In this document: piece by piece, positions 55,130-64,000 of the stretch
Position numbering within the stretch: position 1 is the stretch's first letter
Layout of the letters: every line of letters starts with the position of its first letter
Assembly: GCA_035771165.1 (NCBI GenBank)
Contig: JAWNZC010000265.1
Span: 124,001 to 188,000, forward strand
Reading direction: 5' to 3'
Source: Paragorgia papillata
Taxonomy: Eukaryota; Cnidaria; Anthozoa; Scleralcyonacea; Coralliidae
DNA length: 64,000 bases
Notes under the pieces: generated by a model
Database searches by the model: none
The model's input: the letters and a program-made list of their open reading frames with translations, nothing else
What the model was told of the DNA's origin: nothing
Translations under genes and position numbers: made by a program

Positions 55130-56455
55130 ATGTCTCGCCCGCGAACGACGCGTAACAGTCGGGAAAGTCTGCCGACTCCACCAACCCCTTCAGCCGCCTC
55201 CAGTTTGGTAACAACAGTTTCATCAGCTTCAGGCTCAGCTCCGATCATTCATAGTCCTTCACCAGAATTTGTGGCTTCGCTTGTTCAAGCTATGCAAGCG
55301 CCTATTGCGTCGATGGTCAATTCGGCGCTGAGTTCGGCGGGAATTGCTCTCCCAACCGTGACAAATGCTACCAGTTCATTGAGCTCAACAATCGCAACAT
55401 CACAACTGGCTGCACCCTCGTCTCAGAGCTCGCTCTCGCATCAGGCGAACTCTCTTGATCAACAAGGATCGGCTCTACCTTGGACCCCTATAAACGCAGG
55501 TAATGTGGCACTTCCTCTGTCTCAACCGCCATCGCTATCTCAAGCTGCTTCACTGACAAGCGTCGCTCAAGGTAGGTCAGAACCTATTATAAATGTTCCG
55601 TCCTTCATGTCTACACGTATAAACCCATCTTTTGCTCCTTCCGTTTCTGTAAACAATCCGGTGGGTATATCAGCTGCCTTAAATAATTATACCAACACGG
55701 CATCTCTTCCTTATTGGAACTCTGGCCAAAGTCCATCTGTTCCCGCCAACATACCTCTGCTACAGCAGCCTTTTGTTATTGGCCCTGGTTATTCTCCGGT
55801 TCCTTATAAAGTGGTTTCACAAATAGTTTGTGGGAAATATGTCAACCTCGAAGATCTTTTACCAGAAAACATCAATACAGGGCAAGAACCAGAGCCAAGT
55901 CTGATGTTTGAGGGTCGTTTGGTATTTACCCCCACCCCTAGAAAGCACAAACGTCACATCTCTGACATTATTACCTGGCTTGAAGCTTTCACCATCTTCT
56001 CATTTATTCTGTGTACTTATTTTCCCAACCGGTGGGTGGACCTTACCAAGTACAAGCTCCTGATCCTCCGCACATATCGGCAGTTTAGTGGTAGTGCTTG
56101 GCTGAATTACGACAAGGAATTCAGAGAACAGGCAGCAGCTGAGCGGCTTACAGACTGGGCTTCAATGAATGTACAATTGTATAACTTCCACACTGCAGGT
56201 GCCCAAGTACGCCCTAGGATTCCAGCCACTGTAAATTCATCCTCAACCAATCATGAGGCCACAGGCAACCATGGCTCAAAAGTAGTTTGCCTGTCATGGA
56301 ACGCAGGCCGCTGTGTAGCTCCCTCCTCACATTGCCGTTTCCGCCATGTTTGTAGTTCCTGTCATGGAGACCATCGGGTCACTGCCTGTTCATGTCCAAG
56401 TGGTCAACCACCATCGGGGTGTCCAGAACACAATAAACGTAGAAAATACATTTAA
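55130..56455 (+). CDS. Ngaro-type Gag-like protein
   Basis: 441 codons from the ATG in CACAATGTCTCG (MSRPRTTRNSRESLPTPPTP). The open frame extends upstream to 54995, but the first ATG in a good context and with a DIRS/Ngaro-like start is 55130. The N-terminal half is Ser/Pro/Ala-rich and disordered. From about residue 235 a folded part follows (VVSQIVCGKYVNLEDLLPEN, DIITWLEAFTIFSFILCTYF), then a Cys/His zinc-binding region CLSWNAGRC..HCRFRHVC and CSSCHGDHRVTAC. It presumably packages element RNA. It overlaps nothing; the RT frame starts 190 bp downstream. Confidence 0.85.
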   Translation: MSRPRTTRNSRESLPTPPTPSAASSLVTTVSSASGSAPIIHSPSPEFVASLVQAMQAPIASMVNSALSSAGIALPTVTNATSSLSSTIATSQLAAPSSQSSLSHQANSLDQQGSALPWTPINAGNVALPLSQPPSLSQAASLTSVAQGRSEPIINVPSFMSTRINPSFAPSVSVNNPVGISAALNNYTNTASLPYWNSGQSPSVPANIPLLQQPFVIGPGYSPVPYKVVSQIVCGKYVNLEDLLPENINTGQEPEPSLMFEGRLVFTPTPRKHKRHISDIITWLEAFTIFSFILCTYFPNRWVDLTKYKLLILRTYRQFSGSAWLNYDKEFREQAAAERLTDWASMNVQLYNFHTAGAQVRPRIPATVNSSSTNHEATGNHGSKVVCLSWNAGRCVAPSSHCRFRHVCSSCHGDHRVTACSCPSGQPPSGCPEHNKRRKYI

Positions 56456-56640
56456 CTGCCTTACAGCACATATAAGGCTGGTCTTTTTATACTCTTACTA
56501 ACATTCAGTTTTTACTATTGTTCCTGTTTAGCAGTTGCACTTATTGCTATTATTGTGCTTTAATATTATGTTGGGTCTTTTATAGTTATTAAATGGTTAC
56601 GGGTCTTGTTATACAATAAATATAACAATTTATACTTAGT

Positions 56641-58317
56641 GTGGTATGTCATTCTTGTTCCAGCCTCCCCTTTCATTTTGTAACTTATTCTATAGGGAAG
56701 CCTGTTTCTCTTCCTGCCATCAATATAATATCTCGCTTAAACTATTCAAAGTTTGCGTTGGAACTGAAGTACCACCCGGACACAGCAAAGGTGGCATATA
56801 TCCTTCAGGGAATTCGTGAGGGATTTAAACTTGGTTTTGACCCCTCAACTGCTCTACGATCAGCCTCTAAGAATAAGCCCTCTGCATACGAACACGCTGA
56901 TGTCATTGACGCCTATCTACAAAACGAAATCCAGTTAGGACGGGTGGCAGGTCCCTTTGACTCCCCTCCTCTACAGCCTCTTCAAATTAGTAGCTTTGGT
57001 GTCATACCAAAAAAGGGGCAGCCAGGTAAGTGGCGACTTATTGTCGATCTTTCATCTCCACTGGGATTTAGTGTGAATGATGGCATTGACCCAGAATCAT
57101 GGTCACTGCAATACATCAAATTGGACGATATAGTGACTATGGTTTCCACTTTGGGTAAAGGAGCCCTTCTGGCTAAGTTCGATGTTGAGTCTGCCTTCAG
57201 GAATATCCCTGTGCATCCCTCACACCGCCACCTCTTGGGTATGAAATGGCGTTCCAAATATTATATTGACTTGGTTCTCCCCTTTGGCCTTCGCTCAGCA
57301 CCGGGTATTTTTAACTCAGTGGCTGAAATGGTGGAATGGATTCTGAAGACAAATTATGCCATTCGTGAATTGCTCCATTACTTGGATGACTTCATTACAG
57401 CAGGACCAGCCAACTCACTATCTTGTGCCCACAGATTGAACACAGCAATATCTGTGGTCTCAGAACTTGGTCTTCCTCTCCATCCCCAAAAGTGCATTGG
57501 TCCAGCAACTTGCCTGGTGGTGCTAGGCATAGAATTAGATACTGTAGCCGAGATTGCCCGCCTTCCTGCTGATAAGTATGCTGCCATCTACGATACACTG
57601 CACCAGTGGTCTGCCTACAAGTGGTGTCGAAAGAAGGATCTGCAGTCATTAATTGGTTTGCTTCACCACGCTTGTAAGGTGGTATGGCCTGGTCGCACAT
57701 TTCTGCGTCGCATGATCAACCTCATCAGTTGTTTTCGGAATGATTCTCACCCAATTCGTCTTAATGGCGAATTCAAGAAGGATCTCCGTTGGTGGCTGGA
57801 TTTCTTTAGTCATTGGAATGGAATCAGTTTTTTCTTGTTTCCAGAGTTGGTACCCCCACCCAATTTCAGTGTTGGTTCAGATGCATCCGGGACAATTGGT
57901 TATGGAGCTCACATGAATTCAGAATGGTTTAATGGGCAGTGGCTTCCCTGTCAGCTTGGCCTTTCCATCGCATACAAAGAATTATTTCCAGTGGTCCTGG
58001 CAGCAGAGTTGTGGGGTGTACAATGGTCCCGGCACCGTATTCTTTTCCAAGTAGATAATGAGGCAGTTGTCCACATTCTCAATGCTAGAACATCTCCTGA
58101 CCCAAACATCATGCATTTGTTAAGGAGCTTACTTCTCACAGCCGCGCGCCATTGCTTTACTTTTTCATCTATTCATGTTCCAGGTATTAACAACAGCATT
58201 GCTGATGCCTTGTCTCGCTTTCATTGGCAGGCGTTTCGCAGATTGGCACCAGATGCAAAGAAGTTCCCTATCCACATCCCTCCACAGCTTCTAGCTCGTT
58301 TATCGACAGTGACTTAG
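56641..58317 (+). CDS. Ngaro-type reverse transcriptase-RNase H
   Basis: Open for 558 codons. RT: FGVIPKKGQPGKWRLIVDLS, motif A LLAKFDVESAFRNIPVHP, motif B VLPFGLRSAPGIFN, motif C LLHYLDDFITAG with the catalytic DD. RNase H: VGSDASGTIGYGAHM (D), IAYKELFPVVLAAELWGVQW (E), FQVDNEAVVHILNA (D) and NNSIADALSRF (D), so all catalytic acids are present. The true start is unclear because the first codons (MVCHSCSS) are not family-like and a spliced or frameshifted link to gag is possible. The 3' end overlaps the recombinase ORF by 94 bp, as is usual in Ngaro elements. Confidence 0.92.
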   Translation: MVCHSCSSLPFHFVTYSIGKPVSLPAINIISRLNYSKFALELKYHPDTAKVAYILQGIREGFKLGFDPSTALRSASKNKPSAYEHADVIDAYLQNEIQLGRVAGPFDSPPLQPLQISSFGVIPKKGQPGKWRLIVDLSSPLGFSVNDGIDPESWSLQYIKLDDIVTMVSTLGKGALLAKFDVESAFRNIPVHPSHRHLLGMKWRSKYYIDLVLPFGLRSAPGIFNSVAEMVEWILKTNYAIRELLHYLDDFITAGPANSLSCAHRLNTAISVVSELGLPLHPQKCIGPATCLVVLGIELDTVAEIARLPADKYAAIYDTLHQWSAYKWCRKKDLQSLIGLLHHACKVVWPGRTFLRRMINLISCFRNDSHPIRLNGEFKKDLRWWLDFFSHWNGISFFLFPELVPPPNFSVGSDASGTIGYGAHMNSEWFNGQWLPCQLGLSIAYKELFPVVLAAELWGVQWSRHRILFQVDNEAVVHILNARTSPDPNIMHLLRSLLLTAARHCFTFSSIHVPGINNSIADALSRFHWQAFRRLAPDAKKFPIHIPPQLLARLSTVT

Positions 58318-59264
58318 AATCTCGTTGTCGCACATTTCTGCAGGAAGGTTTGGCTCCATCCACTCGTAAAACTTATTCTAGTGCACAGCAGAAGTTCTGT
58401 GATTTTTGTTACACAAGTCAACGCCTCAACACATCTGGCTCCCCCTATCCTACGGATGAATTGACATTATGTTTGTTTGCAACATTTCTAGCAGAATCCC
58501 TCCGCCATTCATCCATCAAGGTTTATCTCTCAGCTGTACGGTCACTCCATATCGAACACGGTTTTGCTGATCCTTTAGACAACTGCTTACAACTACAACG
58601 AGTCTTACGGGGCATTAAAAGAACTCAGGGGTTATTGGGAACCAGACAACGACTGCCTGTTACCATCGAGATTATGCAACTGGTGTATTCTAGCCTAAAC
58701 GTAGGATGCTACAATGACTGCATGTTTTGGGCAGCATGTAGTTTGGCTTACTTTGGGTTCCTACGATCTTCGGAGTTCACAGCACCAAGCCGGGCAGCCT
58801 TTGACCCTGAAATTCATTTATCTGTTTCTGACGTTGCGGTAGACTCCAGAGACCAGCCTTCCTTTCTACAGGTCACCATCAAAGCATCCAAGACAGATCC
58901 TTTTCGCCAGGGCTGTTGTATTTACATAGGGAGGGTTTCATCCTCTTTGTGTGCGATACAGGCTATGATGAACTATCTTGCTCTTCGCGGAAATTCTACG
59001 GGGCCTTTATTTTTGCTTGACAACAGTCAACCCTTAACCCGGGAAATAGTTACCAGCCGGTTGAGGTTGATCACAAAAACTGCAGGTCTGGATGGGAATT
59101 ACTCTAGCCATAGTTTTCGCATTGGTGCTGCAACAATGGCTGCTCGAGCAGGCATACCGGATCATCTCATTCAGGTTTTGGGCAGTTGGAGAAGTGATGC
59201 TTATAAGCACTATATTCAAACTCCTCGGGAAACTATTACAAGGGCATCCCAGCAATTGACTTGA
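58224..59264 (+). CDS. Ngaro-type tyrosine recombinase
   Basis: 346 codons. The N-terminal core-binding domain has GLAPSTRKTYSSAQQKFCDF and IKVYLSAVRSLHIEHGF. The catalytic domain has the arginine in YFGFLRSSEFTAPS, the lysine in TIKASKTDPFRQG, HxxR in SSHSFRIGAATMAARAG, and W plus the nucleophile tyrosine in LGSWRSDAYKHYIQTP. These residues integrate the circular cDNA without a DDE integrase. The start is within the RNase H frame; the exact initiation codon could be later than 58224. No internal stop or frameshift. Confidence 0.93.
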   Translation: MAGVSQIGTRCKEVPYPHPSTASSSFIDSDLESRCRTFLQEGLAPSTRKTYSSAQQKFCDFCYTSQRLNTSGSPYPTDELTLCLFATFLAESLRHSSIKVYLSAVRSLHIEHGFADPLDNCLQLQRVLRGIKRTQGLLGTRQRLPVTIEIMQLVYSSLNVGCYNDCMFWAACSLAYFGFLRSSEFTAPSRAAFDPEIHLSVSDVAVDSRDQPSFLQVTIKASKTDPFRQGCCIYIGRVSSSLCAIQAMMNYLALRGNSTGPLFLLDNSQPLTREIVTSRLRLITKTAGLDGNYSSHSFRIGAATMAARAGIPDHLIQVLGSWRSDAYKHYIQTPRETITRASQQLT

Positions 59265-59416
59265 CAATGGTAAGTCTTGTTTTGTATTTAAATGCCTGGT
59301 TGTTTGCGCTGAATATTATGCTTGGAGTCTTATTCATTGGTGAGTTTGTCCCCTTGGCAACGCCACGGGTACAACAACTCCAAGCAATGTCTTGAGCCTG
59401 GAGTTGACTGTCTATT

Positions 59417-59963
59417 GGGGGTTGACCCGTGGCTTGGTTGCCAGGGTTACCTCCTTATTTGCTGTTGCTCATTTTGCGCACGAATTGCTGTTTGCTTGCT
59501 ATTATGGCACCTACCCCAACCTTATGGTCGACAAGTTAAATGTGATTATAATTAATCAAAGTTAACAAGGAGATTAGTTGCTGGCCAGCGGCTTCATCTT
59601 GCTGGTTATGCGCAGATGGGGTGCGGTGTCATGTCACATGATTTGCACTCTTCATTTGCATTTGCGCCTTGCCTGCCTTGTTGAGTTGCTTTCTCCCACC
59701 CACCTCTCCACTGCTGGAAGGCAGGGTTTTTTCTTTTGTCCGGGAGTTGTTTTTTTTGGGTTTTTTTTTTGTTTTTTTTTCATTTCCTGATTGGTAAGTA
59801 TCATTGCAATTTCCACTGTTTATTCAGTGTGACAGGTGCCGGGGGTTGACCCGTGGCTTGGTTGCCAGGGTTACCTCCTTATTTGCTGTTGCTCATTTTG
59901 CGCACGAATTGCTGTTTGCTTGCTATTATGGCACCTACCCCAACCTTATGGTCGACAAGTTAA
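59417..59963 (+). repeat. B1-A2-B2 terminal block of the Ngaro-type element
   Basis: B1 59417-59539 and B2 59841-59963 begin GGGGGTTGACCCGTGGCTTG and end GGTCGACAAGTTAA. A2 59540-59694 lies directly after B1. Between A2 and B2 is a T-rich stretch (59745-59780). Short Cys/Leu-rich frames here are artefacts. Confidence 0.92.
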
Positions 59964-60450
59964 CACCTGGGACCTAGGAACAGAGGAACAGAAAAAGCTG
60001 GAAAACGACTGGGAAAATTTCACTCAAACGAGTTCATCGCACTTTGGGAGCCGCACAATCTTCGTCAAGGTACGTTATCTTTAGAAGAATTTATTGCTAA
60101 GCTCAGAATTCTCGTTAAGGAAGCTAATTATCCAGTAGATCATTATGATCGATTTTTGAGAGACTTCCGTGTCCTTGGAATGAATTCTGACCGTGTCAGA
60201 AAAGAAGGAAACATACTCACTTTTAACAAAGCTAGACAAATGGCAAAACCGAGGAGTCAGCAGACAAACAACTCCAGTTGATTCAAACAAAATATTTCAG
60301 AACCAAAGAAACCAGCCTAGAAACAACCCAGGGGCCAACCCAAGCAAAGTTCAACACTGCAGAAATTGTGGCTGGGGTCCCCACTCTCGAGAACAGTGTC
60401 CGGCAAAAAATGGCACTACTGCCAAAAGGTAGGACACCTAGCTAAGGTGT
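59964..60450 (+). pseudogene. Gypsy gag, 3' part with zinc knuckle
   Basis: Resumes the gag frame at TWDLGTEEQKKLENDWENF, continues in shifted frames through ILVKEANYPVDHYDRFLRDF, and ends with a CX2CX4HX4C knuckle, CRNCGWGPHSREQC. A second knuckle in the next frame, WHYCQKVGHLAKVC, has lost its first cysteine (Trp instead). Several frameshifts. Confidence 0.72.
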
Positions 60451-63400
60451 GTCTGTCAAGGCTGAGAAATAAAAATGTGCATGAAATTGTTGCAGCTAAT
60501 GATAACCTGAACCAATCTGAACCACAGCCACCCCAAGTACCAGGTGATCACCATGTGTTTCTAGGCCCAATAGAAGCAACACCCCTGGCTACAAATGTAC
60601 ATACTATCTTATGCAAGGAAAAAGCTATGCTAGAAGTTTCTTTGGCATTGAGTCCAGAAGAAAAACTACTATATACCCTTTGTAAAATAGATTCAGGTGC
60701 AGACACAAACATTATACCCAAGTCCTTATTCCAGCAGCTACTGTAAGCCGTGGAAAACATGAGCTAACACAACCTACAATGAAGTTAACAGCATATGGTG
60801 GGACCGATATACCAAACCTGGGTTCTTGCCATATCTATGTGAAGGTTCCCAACAACCCCAGTTCCAAGGTAATCCAAGCACAGGTTGTTGATGTCCATGG
60901 GCCTGCAATAATTGGTAATACCTCAGCACAGGCTCTTGATCTCTTACAGCTAAATTGGGTCATCGAAGCCAAAAGCAACACTGGCAATACTATTCCACCA
61001 GTCACCCACTCAGTCAAGCAAGACCTAAATACATCAACCAGTCCACAGAAAGTCAAGCTCGTTGACGTACAAGGCAAGCAGCACCCTTTCCCCCTGACAA
61101 AAGATTACCTTTTGAATGAATATCGAGATGTTTTCACTGGAATTGCTGCTTTCCAGGAGCTCCATAACAAACAGTTGAAGATGCCATTCCTATCCAACAT
61201 GTCCCAAGACAAGTCCCGGTCCAATTACAGCCAGCTTACATAGAAGAGTTAAATAAGTTGGTGGAATCTGGAATCCTAAGTGAAGTGCAAAATGTGTACA
61301 AGGAAACCCGTGACCTCAACAAAGCCATCACGCTCAACCCTTATTATGTAAGAACTATAGACGATGTGATACCAAAGGTTAGTGGTGCAACCCACTTCAG
61401 TATTTTAGATGCACGTAGCGGTTTCTGGCAAGTCGAGCTTGACGATGAGAGCAGTCGACCATGCACCTTCAGCACCCCATGGGGCAAATACAGATGGAGA
61501 AGACTCCCCTTTGGCCTCACCTGTAGTGGAGACATATTCCAAGAGAAGATGGACACCACCTTTGGAAAACTGAATGGCCTGAGTGGAATCGCTGATGATA
61601 CGTTCATCAATGGCAAGAGTGACGCTGCACACGATCAACACATACTTGACGTCTTGGACACAGCAAGAGAGAACAATGGAAGGTTCAACCCAGATAAGTT
61701 CCAGTTCAAAGTTGAAGAAACATAATTTTTGGGTTTACATGGACCACTGGTGGAATCAGACCGGATGATCATAAGATCAAAGAATCAGAGATGCGCCACA
61801 GCCAAAGAACATGGCAGAACCGCAGTCCTTCTTGGGCATGGTAAACTACCTAGTACTGTAAATAGATTCTCTCCAATTCTGGAGCACACATCATTGCCTC
61901 TACGACGGTTAATGAAGAAAGATGTACCATTCACCTGGCAACCTGAGTAGCAGCAAGCGTTTCAGTCTGTCAAGCAAGTGATTACCGAAGCTCCACTTCT
62001 TGTCTATTAAGATGCTGAGAAGAAAAACTTGATCCAATCAGACACCAGCATGAAAGGAATTGGATGTGTATTGATACAAGAAGGCAGACCAGTATGTTAT
62101 GCAAGCCACTCACTCACTGAAACAGAGTCGCGATACAGTAACATAGAGAGAGCTGCTCGCTGCCAGTTGGTCCTTGGAGAAATTCAACCATTACGTCTTT
62201 GGCAAGAAGATGGTTATCGAAACAGACCATAAACCCCTTGAAAGTATATGGAAGAATAGTACAACAAGTGCATCACCACGCCTACAGAGGCTTCTCCTGA
62301 AAATGTCAAAGTACGACGTAGAGCTGCGATATATCCAAGGGAAGACCAACGTTATAGCTGATGCCCTCTCCAGAGTTACCTGTATGGAACCTACTGCAGA
62401 TGACAATGAAGTGCCATTGATCGAAGTCAACGCAATTACAAGCACTCTGCCAGCAACCCCCACCAGATTAGATGAAATACGTGAGTACACAAAACAAGAT
62501 GTTATACTCAGTCATCTGAAAGAAATCATACACCATGGTTGGCCACAGTATCCAAGAGTGCCCTCCAGACGTGAAAGAATTCTGGAACTTCAGAGAAGAC
62601 CTACACTGTAAGCGTTGAAAACGGACTGGTTCTAAAAGGACACCGAATCATGATTCCAAGTGAATTCCGTACACAGATGCCCCAGATTGTACATTATGGC
62701 CATATGGGTAGAGAGAAGTGTCTGCTGAAAGCCAAGGACTGTTTGTTCTGGCCAGGGATCTCAAAAGACATCAAGGACATGACTGCCAGCTGCACCACCT
62801 GCATTCAGCACTCCAAGCAACAGCCGAAAGAACCACAACGACCACACACGGTACCCACCTTTCCATGGCAGAAACTTGGCACAGACCTGTTTGACTACCA
62901 ACGCGCACAGTATCTACTAGTGGCCGACTACTACAGCAAGTATCCAGTCCTGAGAAAACTGAACTCAATTACATCAGCTGCTGCAATAAATCACCTGAAG
63001 TCAATCTTCGCAGAGCATGGGATACCAGAAACCTTGGTCTCGGACAATGGCCCGCAGTACAACAGTCGAGAGTTTGCAGCCTTCTGCAACCAGTGGAGTA
63101 TTGAACATGTTACCAGCTCACCGCTGTACCCCCAAAGCAACAGGTTTATAGAGAGGATGATTCAGACAGTAAAGAACCTACTACGCAAGTCAGAAGCTTC
63201 TGGACAGGACCCGTATCTTGCACTACTATCGTACCACACAACATCTGTGGACAGCAACTTGCCATCACCAGCGTAGCTACTGAAACAGAGGGACTACCGC
63301 ATGCAACAACTCTGCAGTGGACGACTACAACGTTGTCAAGCCAAGGAAGATAACCAAAAACAGCTACAGTATTGCCAAGATGTTCAGAAACAGCAGTATG

Positions 63401-63672
63401 ATGGAAAGACTTCACGTACGCTGCCCAGACTGGTGCCAGACCAACAAGTGACCGTCTTTCAACCCGGAAACAAGATATGTGTTGCAGGAAGAGTAAAGGA
63501 AGAATCTGATAAGCCTAACTCCTACATCGTCGAGACATCCAATGGATCCGAGCTAAGGCATAACAGAATACACCTTAAACCCACAGGCCAAGAGAAAGTA
63601 CAACAAACAGATCAATCGCTGAGCAACCAAGACAGCCCTGTCTCCGAGGACATACTGTGGAATTGGAAATAG
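60366..63672 (+). pseudogene. Gypsy pol: protease, RT, RNase H, integrase (broken)
   Basis: Protease active-site block KIDSGADTNIIPKSLF near 60690. RT at 61258-61725: FSILDARSGFWQVELDDES, RRLPFGLTCSGDIFQEKMD and GIADDTFINGKS (IADD in place of YVDD). Then a TAA before FLGLHGPL and further stops. RNase H from 62029: LIQSDTSMKGIGCVLIQEG, a frameshift near 62180, VIETDHKPLESIWKN and NVIADALSRV. Integrase at 62650-63276: HYGHMGREKC..CTTC zinc part, LGTDLFDYQ, LVSDNGPQYNSREF and RFIERMIQTVKN (D-D-E). A C-terminal fragment follows at 63301-63672. At least five stops or frameshifts, so not functional. Confidence 0.9.
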
Positions 63673-63860
63673 CATGCACAACCAACCTGCAAACTGGAAA
63701 CATTGACAAACCAAAAAAGAAACCTCCCAACAACCAGGAGTGGCCGTGTTGTAAAGAAGCCAAATGGACTGGACTTATAAATCTACTAAACTATAAACAG
63801 AACAACACTCATAGTGTATAGAACATCAAGATTATATATTACATAATCAACATCTGTGCT

Positions 63861-63872
63861 TCAGGGAGGAGA
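63861..63872 (+). promoter_or_regulatory. Polypurine tract of the Gypsy element
   Basis: AGGGAGGAGA directly before the TG of the 3' LTR, the expected place for plus-strand priming. Confidence 0.7.
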
Positions 63873-64000
63873 TGTCACATAATTCATTATAATTTATACA
63901 TCATCCGGGACTTACGCCTTGATGTACATGTATATAAATACATGTAAGAAAAAAGATGGAGGAACTTTTTGTATGGACTTGTAGTAGATATTAAACTTCA
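63873..64000 (+). repeat. 3' LTR of the Gypsy element, cut by the window end
   Basis: Starts TGTCACATAATTCATTATAA and aligns with the 5' LTR to ATTAAACTTCA at the window edge. It contains an extra TGTACATGTATAT stretch relative to the 5' LTR. Roughly 10-25 bp should lie beyond the window. Confidence 0.82.

Larger units (their letters stand above)
54838..59963 (+). mobile_element. Complete Ngaro-type tyrosine-recombinase retrotransposon
   Basis: Layout A1 (54838-54992), gag, RT-RNase H, tyrosine recombinase, B1 (59417-59539), A2 (59540-59694), B2 (59841-59963). A1 and A2 (155 bp) and B1 and B2 (123 bp) appear identical by eye. These split direct repeats define the PAT/Ngaro organisation, and the gene order with the recombinase last fits Ngaro. 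Neither a methyltransferase nor an SGNH hydrolase ORF is present. TTAA occurs at the left target flank (TTTAA), at the B1-A2 joint and at the end of B2, as expected for site-matched recombinase integration. All three ORFs are open, so it is a young and possibly active copy. Confidence 0.92.
54354..64000 (+). mobile_element. Ty3/Gypsy LTR retrotransposon, decayed, split by a nested element
   Basis: 5' LTR at 54354-54500 and 3' LTR from 63873 to the window end share TAATTCATTATAATTTATAC, ATCATCCGGGAC and GAAAAAAGATGGAGGAACTT. Gag, protease, RT, RNase H and integrase follow in Gypsy order. The LTRs differ by many substitutions and small indels, so the copy is old. The 5,126-bp Ngaro-type element at 54838-59963 interrupts gag. 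Without it the Gypsy copy would be about 4.5 kb. Confidence 0.9.

Noticed and set aside
59322..60084. Repeated Cys/Leu-rich short ORFs at 59322-59555 and 59836-60084
   Set aside because: They are the B1 and B2 terminal repeats of the Ngaro-type element read through.

Overview
The window is eukaryotic and looks like animal DNA, most likely from a cnidarian and plausibly an anthozoan such as a coral. Reasons: AT-rich non-coding sequence; small exons bounded by canonical GT..AG sites; a Roc-COR GTPase that appears to be joined to a Death domain; and a dense, nested set of transposons (CR1/L2-type LINEs, Penelope-like elements, a Ngaro-type tyrosine-recombinase retrotransposon, a Ty3/Gypsy element, a TTAA-target DNA transposon, a Crypton-type exon, many palindromic MITEs). 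The species call is inference from gene content only. No rRNA operon, tRNA, CRISPR array or bacterial operon was seen.

Region by region. (1) 1-18965 is one uninterrupted minisatellite of about 650 copies of a 29-bp pyrimidine-rich unit. It has grown by nested segmental duplication, with repeat distances of 5,882 and 2,786 bp. (2) 19219-26260 on the minus strand holds exons of one gene: a large Roc-COR exon (24122-26260), two linker exons, a Death-domain exon and a 12-codon exon. All are compatible with phase-1 junctions. An upstream exon at 35804-35956 splices in frame onto the Roc exon, and a similar exon-like module lies at 50740-50805. If the gene continues past 19219, the 19-kb array sits inside one of its introns. 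(3) 26265-35700 is repeats: tandem direct repeats, a 5'-truncated dead LINE with a long TATG tail, and Penelope-like remnants in inverted orientation. (4) 36030-42160 holds one copy of an interspersed or duplicated segment, palindromic MITEs, a 5S-rRNA-like piece, a truncated Ngaro-like gag and two minus-strand LINE fragments.

(5) 42163-47817 is a complete DNA transposon with 22-bp terminal inverted repeats and a TTAA target duplication. It carries a three-exon DDE-type transposase on the plus strand and a previously unrecognised three-exon gene of 95 codons on the minus strand, in convergent orientation. The uninterrupted target is present as a paralogous copy at 36200. (6) 47951-48840 is a second insertion into the same duplicated segment. 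It holds a small inverted-repeat element carrying a single exon of a Crypton/KIAA1958-type recombinase, next to a 140-bp palindrome. (7) 49850-52700 contains MITEs and a 1.8-kb foldback element, one arm of which received a 309-bp hAT-like MITE. (8) 52745-54010 is a decayed Penelope-like element. (9) 54354-64000 is a decayed Ty3/Gypsy element with short LTRs. Its gag is split by a structurally complete Ngaro-type element (54838-59963) with intact gag, RT-RNase H and tyrosine recombinase ORFs and apparently identical split direct repeats, hence a recent insertion.

The host gene and the transposons are functionally unrelated. The window is mainly a record of layered insertions around, and probably inside, an innate-immunity-like Roc-COR-Death gene.
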